Virus record (IMG/VR): IMGVR_UViG_3300009285_006090
Span: 1 to 33,608 of that record
Strand: one strand, 5' to 3'
Length of the DNA stretch: 33,608 bases
Source: a virus
The position numbers and the translations under genes are program-made. Below the pieces are notes generated by a model. It worked only from the letters and a program-made list of their open reading frames with translations, was not told where the DNA came from and made no database searches. Shown one piece after another: positions 24,963 through 32,456 of this stretch; the first letter of the stretch is position 1, and every line of letters begins with the position of its first letter.

Positions 24963-25917
24963 AATTCACATTTGCCTCCAGAACAGGCAAATTCTTGAAT
25001 TCCTGTTGTTGAATCTTCCTTTTCATATTCTGGCAATCTTTCCCAATTAATATTTTTAGGAAAATTCTGAATTAGTTCTTCATATTTTTCTTTTGTTATT
25101 TCTTCATAAGGTGCATTTTGATAAATATGGTTTGTTTTAGGAAAAAAAGACAACCCCCCTATATAATCCCAATTTTTCCAAATCCAATCTGCTATTGCAA
25201 AATATTCGTTGTCTGTATAATAAATTGTTTGACTTGGGTTGCCTTCGCACCAAAACTCTCTATAAGTTTTCCATAATTCTAATTGTTCTAAAGCATTAAT
25301 ATTATTTGACGTGATTGCATTTTCTGGAGATTTACAATAAAAAGAGAAAATATATTTATCTTGCTCTTCTACATATGGGACTCCCTCGCTTATCATTAAT
25401 TGCGAAAGAGGATCTTTTTTATCTTGTCGAACTCTTCTAATATAGTAAGGGAACATTCTCGGATGTATTCCAGAAGAAGAATTAACCAATAATGATACGG
25501 TTCCACTAGGTTTTATAAGAGTCAATTGCTTACTCTCATTAATTCCTAATTTTGCAGCCCATTCTTTATTTACCTCTTTAGAAAAATTCTTTAAATTTTT
25601 TAATTCTTCTTCTAAATTAACAAATCCATATTTTCTATACCATTTTTTTACAATAATATCGGCCGATGGCTTTTTGCCACCCATAACAAGATGGTCCAGT
25701 ACCCCCGTCAATGAAACTCCAATAAGTCTTTCTTCTTCAGCATTTTTTTTCCAAATGCTTCGAAGATATCTAAAATCTGTAAGAGTTACTTGTAGTGTTC
25801 CCAAAACAGTAGCATATTTTACTTTTCTCTTTAAATCTTCTAAAGTATCTTCTGGTCGAACTACCACTTCAGAAAGACAACAAAAGCCTCCCGAATCTCT
25901 TAAAATTGCTTCGCCGC
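24959..25917 (-). CDS. nrdJ: Class II ribonucleotide reductase, second exon (C-terminal part)
   Basis: After intron removal the frame continues from the split cysteine codon (T|GC) as CGEAILRDSGGFCC, then VVVRPEDTLEDLKRKV and EEERLIGVSLTGVLD. The family is adenosylcobalamin-dependent ribonucleoside-triphosphate reductase (RTPR/NrdJ, monomeric class II), which makes dNTPs without oxygen or a small subunit. The NPCGE cysteine is the thiyl radical carrier (Cys408 in the Lactobacillus enzyme) and GFCC about 12 residues on provides one of the reducing cysteines. The C-terminus ends in ACSGGKCEL, the redox-active pair that re-reduces the active site. A GTG codon at 25924 could start a free fragment, but it would lack the active-site cysteine. 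Confidence 0.85.
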
Positions 25918-26105
25918 CCCACACAATAAGTAATCAAATATAATTCTTATCGTGCGCCAGACTATCGCATCTATTTATGACTAATAGCCCTCTCGCTTAG
26001 TCGTTCACGCTGCTAAATAAAATTATCTAGCTTGCGCCTTGTAGAGTTATATTCCTCGTCCAAGTCAATAAGAGAGGGTTTAAAATCCACACGTTTATAT
26101 GGCTA
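25918..26105 (-). ncRNA. Group I self-splicing intron, about 188 nt, in the catalytic cysteine codon of the ribonucleotide reductase
   Basis: Exon 1 ends AAATCCAT (26113-26106) and pairs with an internal guide GTGGATTT (26090-26083), giving P1 with a U.G wobble at the 5' splice site. The last intron base is G (25918). P3: CCCTCTC (26078-26072) with GAGAGGG (25994-25988). P7: GACTA (26002-25998) within the conserved GAACGACTA, with TAGTC (25964-25960). P8: CTATT (25987-25983) with AATAG (25975-25971). P9: an 11-bp stem, 25956-25946 with 25930-25920. Joining 26106 to 25917 restores Asn-Pro-Cys-Gly-Glu. No ORF inside. This is near the lower size limit for group I introns. Exact splice positions are inferred from these rules. 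Confidence 0.9.
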
Positions 26106-27858
26106 ATGGATTTAGCAGGTAGTCTCCGTCATATTCTCTGCCACAAGATTCTGCTTTTTTCTTTAGAGCATTTTTGTTTACTATTCCTCTTTCTCCAGAT
26201 TTTGAAACATATTGACTTTGCCATTCTTGAGCAAAAGAATCTAAATCTGGCTTTTCGGTATATGCTACAGAATTATTAGCTAATGCTCTTTGTGGATTAA
26301 TTATAAACCAGTCTCCCGTTTTGGCTCTCCTCATACGGTCATCTGATAAATTACTAAAACTAATCATGGCAGCCCTTCTTACACTTCCAACAATTACCGT
26401 TTCAGCAATTTTGCACATTAAATCATGACATTCCAAACTATTAAGTTTTTTCCCAGCTGCGTTTTTAAATAGTCTAATAGTAAATTCAAATAATTTTGCT
26501 AAAGGGAGGGGGCCGGAGTTATGAGAAACAAAACCATTAGCCACAAAATTATGATTCGGGCCTTCCATGCATAAATCATAAACTTTTTCGACCCCTTTAT
26601 ATTTAATAGAAATTATTTTATCAAAAGTTAAATATTTATGAGAATAAGGATCTCCTAATGTCCATTTATTAAAATGATGCCTTCTATGGCATTTTTCATA
26701 TAATGTAGTTAAATTACCCCAATTATTATTGTGTGGATTTTCATCTATATGGTGAACAACTAACCTTACTCCTTTTATATTACAATTTTCACATGTATTA
26801 AAAATTTTTAAGTAATCTCTACATTCTTTTCTCTGCCTTGCAGTTGTATCAGACGCGCTATTTTGGATTTGAGATTTATCATAACAAATTTTACATCGAG
26901 TGGCTTTTTTGGATATAGGCTTCTCACAATCAACACAAATCCCAGTCTTTTTTTCTTTTGAACCATTAACTGCAATTAGATCTCCAACTATAAAATTATT
27001 CAAGAAATCATAATCACCAGTTTCTTTCATAAACCTATGATTATCTGTTGCTTTAATTCTATATCCGTTTTCTGTTAAAATTTCATAAACCGGAGCATTT
27101 CCGTTATCTATCACTGTTAAAACATTATTTCTAAAAAATATTCCATTTTCTTCATCTAAGGATCTTATTTTTACATCTTTAAAATGATTTGGCTTCCCTT
27201 TCCAAAACCCTTGGTTCCTTTCAAGATCATATAATTCTTTTATTGTTAATTCATTATACCCTCTTGTTTTTTTTCTATCTTTATAAACTATTGTGTCTCC
27301 AGTTAGGCAAGCTCTTCCCCCAAAAACTTTTAGTCGCGCCCCTGCTGGTCTAATTTTCGAAAGATCGTATTTAGGGATTTTGCCTACATAAAGCAAACTA
27401 ATTAATTCTCTCAAAGCTGACGCCCAACCAATTTTTGAATCAGCAACTACAATAACTGTATCTGAATCAAAAAATTCTTCTGCCACTTCAGGAAGTTTTG
27501 AAATATATTGTCTCTCAACACTAAATCCGACCCCGCAACCACACATTAAAAGAAAAAAAATCTCATCAAAAACACGAGGACTTGTAACAGCGCAAGAGCT
27601 ACAATTATAACCAGAACAATGATCTCTTTCTAGAGCTTTGCCCGCTGTCATTAAAGCTCTCATGCTCGGCATTACCTCTAACTTTCTGATTGCCTCAATT
27701 GCTTCTTGAAAATCTTCATTTTCTTTCAACCATTCATGCTTACTCTGGAAAAAATTTTTATATCTATTTACTGTTTCATCCCATGTTTCTCTTCGTTTTT
27801 CCCTTTCTAAATACCGTGAATACTTAGAGAGATGAATATATTTTTGAAAATCGTCCAA
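26106..27858 (-). CDS. nrdJ: Class II ribonucleotide reductase, first exon, with intein (N-terminal part)
   Basis: Starts at TTG 27858, fixed by AGGAGG at 27869-27864, five bases away. Residues 1-183 and 448-584 are host enzyme. YSRYLEREKRRETWDETVNR, VMPSMRALMTAG, GYNCSSC and LLMCGCGVGFSVERQ are RTPR signatures, with Cys86 in GYNC probably one of the active-site reducing pair. The intein (residues 184-447) interrupts GGRA|SGPLPL. The exon ends at LLNP plus the T of a cysteine codon. Without RNA splicing, translation ends three codons into the intron (LAI stop), giving a protein without the radical cysteine. The mature, doubly spliced enzyme would be about 639 residues, shorter than the 739-residue Lactobacillus enzyme. 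Confidence 0.87.
26518..27309 (-). mobile_element. Intein with HNH homing endonuclease domain in ribonucleotide reductase
   Basis: Residues 184-447 of exon 1 (264 residues) form an intein: a first Cys in CLTGDTIVYKD (block A), GYRIKATDNHRF (block B, with the TxxH histidine), EKVYDLCMEGPNHNFVANG (block F/G) and a final VSHN before the +1 Ser of SGPLPL. These residues are what class 1 protein splicing needs. Between B and F sits an endonuclease region: paired CVDCEK and CKIC zinc cysteines, CENC, VHHIDENPHNNNWGNL and CHRRHH, an HNH nuclease with its zinc site. It inserts in a conserved GGRASGP motif, a known type of intein site in ribonucleotide reductases. Confidence 0.93.
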
Positions 27859-27867
27859 ATAATCCTC

Positions 27868-28419
27868 CTAAATTGAAATTATTTTAAATGGTCCATGAAC
27901 ACCAGCAGAAAATTTTGCACTTACTTGCAATGCTCTCTTTATTTTCTCTTCAGGCAAAACATATTGATTTACTGTATTTTCTAATATTTCTAATGCCCCT
28001 AGTGCATAAGCATAGCCACAACCGCAAGCAGCCATTTTATTTACATTAACGCCAACCTGAAAATCATTATGGATTTCAAATAATTGACCATTGTAGCCAA
28101 CTAAAAAATCTCCGACAGGAACTTGATTGTCTTCATTTTTTGAATATCCTTTTTCCTTAAAACATTTTATCAGTTCATCAATAAAAATAGAACACATATA
28201 ATCAATAGTTTCTATTCCATGTTGATGATATGGAATTTTAAACGAATATCTTAAAATTTGCCCCATTCTAAAAGAAGTAGTAAATCCAAAAACCATGTTC
28301 TCCTTTTGGAAAACCTTTTCATCTCCTCTGATAACTAAATCCCACCAAGAATTTACTCCAGCGCTATCGCCACCAATATAAACTTTATTCTTTTTTACTA
28401 ATCCAACAATACAAGTCAT
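27868..28419 (-). CDS. Proteasome-like Ntn hydrolase
   Basis: The 183-residue protein begins MTCIVGLVKKNKVYIGGDSAGV. This matches the beta-subunit pattern of 20S proteasome / HslV-type peptidases, where Thr2 becomes the N-terminal nucleophile after Met removal and GDSAG carries the conserved aspartate. Later GDFLVGYNGQLFEI and AACGCGYAYALGALE correspond to the S2-S3 sheet and the GxGxxxALGAL helix of the fold. Phages of several groups carry single-domain proteins of this type; targets are unknown. It lies directly upstream of the reductase gene, and its stop overlaps that gene's ribosome site. Confidence 0.78.
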   Translation of the reverse strand: MTCIVGLVKKNKVYIGGDSAGVNSWWDLVIRGDEKVFQKENMVFGFTTSFRMGQILRYSFKIPYHQHGIETIDYMCSIFIDELIKCFKEKGYSKNEDNQVPVGDFLVGYNGQLFEIHNDFQVGVNVNKMAACGCGYAYALGALEILENTVNQYVLPEEKIKRALQVSAKFSAGVHGPFKIISI

Positions 28420-28430
28420 TAATTATTCCT

Positions 28431-28625
28431 TTAAATTGTTACTTTTTTTAAAATACTTTCTGTTCCTCCAGCAGCATCCATTTGGCTAGTTAAAAACCAT
28501 AATTGCCCACAATGAATACAAAATGAAATTTTAACAATTGTATCAGAAAATTTTAGCCCTTGATAAGGTTTTAAATCTTTCCCTTGTTGGCAACACTCTC
28601 TTTCAATAGTTTCTTTAATTTTCAT
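28431..28625 (-). CDS. Small cysteine-rich protein
   Basis: The 64-residue protein has a CC pair near residues 11-12 and a CIHC motif near 36-39 in SFCIHCGQLWFL, possibly a zinc site. No further domain is seen. It is one of three small cysteine-rich genes in a row on this strand, with a good AGGAG-like site. Function unknown. Confidence 0.6.
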   Translation of the reverse strand: MKIKETIERECCQQGKDLKPYQGLKFSDTIVKISFCIHCGQLWFLTSQMDAAGGTESILKKVTI

Positions 28626-28636
28626 AATATTTTCTC

Positions 28637-28819
28637 CTAATAATTTTGATAAAGATTATCTTCTTCATCCTCGTCTTCGTAATAAAGATTACAATCTATT
28701 TCGCATTCTAATTCATGATTATTTATACAATCTTTACAAAAAACTTCTTCACAAAAAAAACATGTTTCAATTTCATGATAATTTAAAGTCCTCCAACAAT
28801 CATTGCAAAACAGCCTCAT
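28637..28819 (-). CDS. Small zinc-finger protein with RING/ZZ/B-box-like cysteine spacing
   Basis: The 60-residue protein has Cys5 and Cys8, Cys20 and Cys23, Cys28 and Cys31, then His35 and Cys39 and Cys43, in FCNDCW ... CFFCEEVFCKDCINNH. This spacing resembles cross-brace or B-box zinc fingers more than the simple ribbons common in phages. The tail is acidic and tyrosine-rich (YYEDEDEEDNLYQNY), typical of proteins that bind other proteins or imitate DNA. No partner is visible. It is closely packed with its neighbours (2-11 base gaps). Confidence 0.62.
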   Translation of the reverse strand: MRLFCNDCWRTLNYHEIETCFFCEEVFCKDCINNHELECEIDCNLYYEDEDEEDNLYQNY

Positions 28820-28821
28820 TT

Positions 28822-29052
28822 TTATTCTCCATAAATAATAATTTGAAAATTTTCTAAAATTTCATTATATAGGTCCTCTAAAGTCATTTTTTTATTTGTA
28901 TAATTATTGTAGCTTTTTTCTAAAACTAATTTACAATAAGCCCAAGCCATATCTTGTGTCGCTGGGTCTGAATATGGTTGAACACCCTTGCATGCTCTTA
29001 CACACAACTTTAATGAATTTATTAAATTCATCTCTAAAGAATTTTTCATCAT
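28822..29052 (-). CDS. Small hypothetical protein
   Basis: The 76-residue product (MMKNSLEMNLINSLKLCVRAC...) is helical and has a short cysteine-containing segment near the start. There are two adjacent ATGs; the GAGGG site best fits the first or second. No motif is recognised. It lies between the zinc-finger gene and the zinc-ribbon gene at 29062. Confidence 0.55.
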   Translation of the reverse strand: MMKNSLEMNLINSLKLCVRACKGVQPYSDPATQDMAWAYCKLVLEKSYNNYTNKKMTLEDLYNEILENFQIIIYGE

Positions 29053-29061
29053 TCCCTCTAA

Positions 29062-29424
29062 TTATTGTTTTAGACATTTAGAACAACGAACCATAATAAA
29101 CCCACCAGTGCGGCAGACTTTCCCTTTTTGTCCGCAAATTTCACAAGTTCTTCTTGATTTTCGCTCTGCCTCTAAAATTAATTTTTGAATCTCATCAGTA
29201 TAATAATTTAAATAAATTCTTAATTCTCCAAATTTCTCCTTGACTTGAAGTAATTTTAAATCTTTAAATATAGATAATTTCGCAAACAAATCGTCTAAAA
29301 TTTGATACCAACCATCATAACACTCACAACCAAAACAAATTAGAGTTAAGAAAGGAGGGAGATTTATATCTTTGAATAAATTTGGATATTTAGTTATTAA
29401 TTTTCGCTCTAATTCTTTATTCAT
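29062..29424 (-). CDS. Phage zinc-ribbon protein of unknown function
   Basis: The 120-residue protein has a central block (CFGCECYDGWYQILDDLF, then LLQVKEKFGELRIYLNYY), the signature of a protein family repeatedly found in phage genomes without a known role. A C-terminal zinc ribbon follows: TCEIC at 93-97 and RCSKC at 113-117, with a GKVCRTGGF insert. Its role is unknown, but its recurrence in phages suggests a conserved infection function. Located between dUTPase and small cysteine-rich genes. Confidence 0.68.
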   Translation of the reverse strand: MNKELERKLITKYPNLFKDINLPPFLTLICFGCECYDGWYQILDDLFAKLSIFKDLKLLQVKEKFGELRIYLNYYTDEIQKLILEAERKSRRTCEICGQKGKVCRTGGFIMVRCSKCLKQ

Positions 29425-29435
29425 GCTTCATGCCC

Positions 29436-29879
29436 CTATTTAGTTCCTGTGCTCCCCAATCCATTTAATCCCCTCCCCTTTTCAACAATTTTATCAACTT
29501 GCTTTAAAATTACATGGTGTTTTTTAGAAAGTTTTGCTTGAGCAATTCTTTCTCCTTTTTTAATAGGAAATGGATCATCGCCAATATTAATCAATAATAC
29601 CTGGACTTCGTTTACAAAATTGGAGTCGATTGTTCCTGGAGAGTTAAATACAGTAATCCCATATTTAGCCGCCAAACCTGATCTAGGTCTAATTTGCAAT
29701 TCCCAACCATCTTCAATTTGAAACTTCATTCCTGTAGGAACTTTAGTCGGCTTTGTTTCATGAGGATAAATCATGATATCAATTGCTGAGATTAAATCAA
29801 AGCAACAATCTGACTCATAAGCATATTTTAAATCTGGCAAGTTCAAATCAAGTTTTGAATAATTTAAAATCACTGTCAT
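29436..29879 (-). CDS. dut: dUTP diphosphatase (trimeric dUTPase)
   Basis: The 147-residue protein has the five dUTPase motifs in order: SDCCFDL (motif I, about 23-29), IRPRSGLA (II, 63-70), GTIDSNFVNEVQV (III, 82-94), GERIAQAKL (IV, 109-117) and GRGLNGLGSTG (V, 135-145). It hydrolyses dUTP to dUMP and diphosphate, both limiting uracil in DNA and feeding thymidylate synthesis. Two substitutions stand out: Phe88 where motif III usually has Tyr, and Leu141 where motif V usually has Phe, the aromatic residue that stacks on uracil. It lies next to the ThyA-like gene, which uses its product. Confidence 0.92.
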   Translation of the reverse strand: MTVILNYSKLDLNLPDLKYAYESDCCFDLISAIDIMIYPHETKPTKVPTGMKFQIEDGWELQIRPRSGLAAKYGITVFNSPGTIDSNFVNEVQVLLINIGDDPFPIKKGERIAQAKLSKKHHVILKQVDKIVEKGRGLNGLGSTGTK

Positions 29880-29889
29880 ATTTTTTCCT

Positions 29890-30528
29890 TTATATTATTC
29901 CACATTTTATCTTAGCTAATTCTATTTGATAACTGTAAAGATGTAAACCAGAGCTGCTATAATACATTTCACCAACATCTAATTCTGCAAATTCTGCAAC
30001 ATCTCTTTGTAAATAAGCGAGTCCCCCTAAATTTGTAGGGGTTCCAAAAAATAGATCATTACTTCTCCAATAAGAAGTTAAATTTAATTTTTTATTTACA
30101 ACTTTAAAATCTAATACCCTGAGGCAAGAAGGATCATGTATTTTTACATCTTCCGGCCTACCAATTTCAATAGTAGCTTGATTGGTTTCAGGAGTATTCT
30201 TTAACATAGCCATTATAATAAATAATTGTTCAGAAATTCTACTTCCATAAGTATACGACTCATTTTTCTGGATGTCTTTACCAATTATATAATTATAATA
30301 ATATTTTTCAATTGTTTCTAAATTTGTTGGTGCAGGGATGCCATTTGGAACAGTTGGAACCATATCTACCAGAGGCATATTTATTTTTGCTGTTAAAAAA
30401 GGCAATTGAAGTCGATATTCCTCATTTTCAAAACTCCCCTTTTGGATATTTTGTTTATACCCATGTTCTAAGCATGCTTTCAATGCCCAAAACCAAAAAT
30501 CAGAAATTGTAGTGGATTCAATAAACAT
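29890..30528 (-). CDS. thyA: Thymidylate synthase family protein (ThyA-like)
   Basis: The 212-residue protein has the ThyA fold signatures: YTYGSRI (92-98), the catalytic cysteine in DPSCLRVLDFKV (Cys135), SYWRSND (152-158) with the Arg that holds the phosphate, FGTPTNLGGLAYL (161-173) with Asn166, and SGLHLYSYQ (193-201). ThyA methylates dUMP using methylene-tetrahydrofolate. Asn166 is where dUMP-specific enzymes have Asn and dCMP hydroxymethylases have Asp, so dUMP use is favoured. It is shorter than the 264-residue E. coli ThyA and resembles the shorter archaeal-type enzymes. It works with dUTPase and the reductase in dTTP supply. Confidence 0.78.
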   Translation of the reverse strand: MFIESTTISDFWFWALKACLEHGYKQNIQKGSFENEEYRLQLPFLTAKINMPLVDMVPTVPNGIPAPTNLETIEKYYYNYIIGKDIQKNESYTYGSRISEQLFIIMAMLKNTPETNQATIEIGRPEDVKIHDPSCLRVLDFKVVNKKLNLTSYWRSNDLFFGTPTNLGGLAYLQRDVAEFAELDVGEMYYSSSGLHLYSYQIELAKIKCGII

Positions 30529-30545
30529 ATTTATCCTAAAATATT

Positions 30546-30797
30546 TTAAATAAATGTTTCACTTAATATTTCATACATCCAACGTTGGGCTTCTTTGGTT
30601 GATTTCCCACGAAAAGTTTTAGTTAACCCAAGTTCTTGTAAAATATAAGCCATAGTTGCTCCCGTACTATAATTACACATTCCTTTTAATATTGCTTGAG
30701 CAATTAATTTTTTGCGCTGTTCAGTTGTTTCAATTGGTCCAAAATTTGTCCCTTTAAAAGCATTATCTATAGCTAAATCAGAAATTATTAATTTCAT
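30546..30797 (-). CDS. Small hypothetical protein
   Basis: The 83-residue product (MKLIISDLAIDNAFKGTNFG...) is helical, ends in RGKSTKEAQRWMYEILSETF, and has no known motif. The ribosome site is weak (AAGAA). It lies between the ThyA-like and kinase-like genes in the nucleotide block. Confidence 0.6.
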   Translation of the reverse strand: MKLIISDLAIDNAFKGTNFGPIETTEQRKKLIAQAILKGMCNYSTGATMAYILQELGLTKTFRGKSTKEAQRWMYEILSETFI

Positions 30798-30805
30798 TTT
30801 AATTC

Positions 30806-31306
30806 TTAAATAATCTCATTATATTCTAAAAATGTGTTTATAGATTCTTCTAAACGTTCTAATGACCCATTATTAAAAATATAAAAATCATAAATATAAT
30901 TTTCTAATTCTTGATCTGCATGATTAGTCGCCTCTTCATGCTCTGCTCTTTTAATAAACACAGTAATAGTTTCTGGATAACACTTTACCATTCGTTCAAT
31001 TTCTTCTGGTTCTCGAATAAAAAAGAAGATAACTCCCTCTGTTACAAAATTCAATTGTTTTTCCATACTACGGAATGGACCATCCCAATATAAAGAAGAT
31101 AGATCTTTTAATTCAGATAAAGCGTTTCTATTTGTTGGGGTTTTAACACCATTCCAACCTAAAAGCTTTGCTGCTTTTTTAACTTCTTCTACTGAAGAAT
31201 AAGCATAGCTATTTATCCCTTGTCTATTTAAAATTTTACAAGCAATACTTACAAAAGTGTCTTTGCCGCTTTGAGGATAGCCATTTACAATAATAATATG
31301 TCTCAT
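30806..31306 (-). CDS. Deoxynucleoside monophosphate kinase-like P-loop protein
   Basis: The 166-residue protein has MRHIIIVNGYPQSGKDTF, a Walker A motif (GYPQSGKDT, residues 9-17) at the N-terminus, the GxxxSGKD type common to phage dNMP kinases and related enzymes. A later FFFIREPEEIERM segment is like the lid region (REP) of these kinases, and a helical end follows. It would phosphorylate dNMPs in the dNTP supply, which fits its neighbours. No specificity can be read. GAGGGAAA precedes the ATG. Confidence 0.72.
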   Translation of the reverse strand: MRHIIIVNGYPQSGKDTFVSIACKILNRQGINSYAYSSVEEVKKAAKLLGWNGVKTPTNRNALSELKDLSSLYWDGPFRSMEKQLNFVTEGVIFFFIREPEEIERMVKCYPETITVFIKRAEHEEATNHADQELENYIYDFYIFNNGSLERLEESINTFLEYNEII

Positions 31307-31339
31307 TTTCCCTCAATTTTTAAATTTATTTTTCCCATT

Positions 31340-31573
31340 TTAAATAACTTCTACCTCTGACACAATTTCTTTTAGCATAGAGGAAAATTTATCAATATCA
31401 TCTGCGTCAATTGCCCATCTTTCAGTAGAAATTACAATATAAGGTCCGCCTCCTGCGTCAGCAGTTTCTACAGATAAAAATTGAATATCGTCTCCTCCGT
31501 CACAACTATCTTTTAATTGCCCAAAAAGACCTTTAATTTCTACAAGTTTAACATCCTTACTGTAGCTTTTCAT
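31340..31573 (-). CDS. Small hypothetical protein
   Basis: The start is taken as ATG 31573 (MKSYSKDVKLVEIKG), preceded by AAGGGG seven bases away; an upstream ATG at 31600 overlaps the preceding gene and lacks a ribosome site. The 77-residue product is a mix of strands and helices (GGGPYIVISTERWAIDADD) with no motif. Confidence 0.6.
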   Translation of the reverse strand: MKSYSKDVKLVEIKGLFGQLKDSCDGGDDIQFLSVETADAGGGPYIVISTERWAIDADDIDKFSSMLKEIVSEVEVI

Positions 31574-31592
31574 TTTTTTACCCCTTAATATT

Positions 31593-32189
31593 TTATTCAT
31601 GAATTAATATTGCATTACCATCTATGATTTCATATTCTTTATTTCCAATAATGTCCTCTTTATCAGTAATTAAGATTATTTGAATTCCTAAAGTTTTCGA
31701 TAATTCAGAAATCATTTGAGAAGCATTTTTTTGAAATTCATGGCTATTCAAAAAAGAAAAGGTTTCATCTAAAAAGAACAATGACCGCTTATCCTTTTTT
31801 AAACTCCAAAAAGCCACTCTACAGGCAAAATCCATAACATTTAATGGCCCTCCTCCTCCAGACCAAATATCTTGCTTATGTCCATTTTTAATTATCCAAA
31901 CATCCGCTTCCGTTTTATTTCTTCTTGTAACAAATTCAATTTGAAATTTTAAGTCGTCCGGAAAAACAGCACTTAAAGCCATTGTTACTAAATTATTGAA
32001 TTTGTCTTCTAATTTCTTTTGTGTATTCTTAGAAACTGTTTGAATAATTACCCTTGCCTCTAAAGCATTTTTATAATATTCTTCTAGCTCTTTTTTATCT
32101 TCCTCTAGCCTTGTTTGAGACACTAAAAGATAATCCCTTTTAGCTTTTAAATCAAAAAATTTCTTTTTTAAATTTTCAAATTCATCCAT
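31593..32189 (-). CDS. Rad50/SbcC-like ATPase, C-terminal half only
   Basis: Start ATG 32189 overlaps the previous stop (TGATG). The 198-residue protein starts with about 60 residues of coiled coil (KKKFFDLKAKRDYLLVSQ), then has an ABC-type signature SGGGGPLNVMDFACRVAF (110-127), Walker B LFFLDE (137-142) with catalytic Glu142, and a D-loop FSFLN. This is the C-terminal lobe of Rad50/SMC-type ATPases. There is no Walker A, so it cannot act alone and needs an N-terminal lobe in another protein. The H-loop histidine is not obvious (ILITDKED). It probably works with the Mre11-like nuclease encoded at 32457 in DNA end processing. Confidence 0.8.
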   Translation of the reverse strand: MDEFENLKKKFFDLKAKRDYLLVSQTRLEEDKKELEEYYKNALEARVIIQTVSKNTQKKLEDKFNNLVTMALSAVFPDDLKFQIEFVTRRNKTEADVWIIKNGHKQDIWSGGGGPLNVMDFACRVAFWSLKKDKRSLFFLDETFSFLNSHEFQKNASQMISELSKTLGIQIILITDKEDIIGNKEYEIIDGNAILIHE

Positions 32190-32440
32190 CACTCATCTCT
32201 TAAAGTGCTTTTTAATTGATTATATTTTTCCAGTATTTGAACCTTAATTTCTTGTTTCAATTTATTATTATTTTCAACTTTTTTCTTAGCCCCTTCTATT
32301 GTTTCTTCTTGGGATTGTTCAAGAAGAATTCGATATAATTGCTTTCTTTCTCCTTCCTGCTCAGCAACAACCCTTTTGGCTTTCTCAATTTCTTTTTCTA
32401 TCTTATCTAATTCTTGCTTAATTTCATTAATTTCTTGCAT
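32189..32440 (-). CDS. Coiled-coil protein, possible detached Rad50 arm
   Basis: The start ATG 32440 (MQEINEIKQELDKIEKE) is set by GGAG six bases upstream; TTG 32452 is weaker. The 83-residue protein is almost wholly charged helix with heptad character (EIKQELDKIEKEIEKAKRVV, ENNNKLKQEIKVQILEKYNQ). No cysteine hook is present. It lies between the Mre11-like and Rad50-like genes, overlapping the latter. Such a gene could encode a detached part of a Rad50 coiled coil or a scaffold; this is inference. Confidence 0.65.
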   Translation of the reverse strand: MQEINEIKQELDKIEKEIEKAKRVVAEQEGERKQLYRILLEQSQEETIEGAKKKVENNNKLKQEIKVQILEKYNQLKSTLRDE

Positions 32441-32456
32441 TTTAATCTCCAAAATT

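Noticed and set aside
25922-25924. Independent start (GTG) for the C-terminal reductase fragment
   Set aside because: No ribosome site, the product would lack NPC, and the intron model explains the same frame without a new start.
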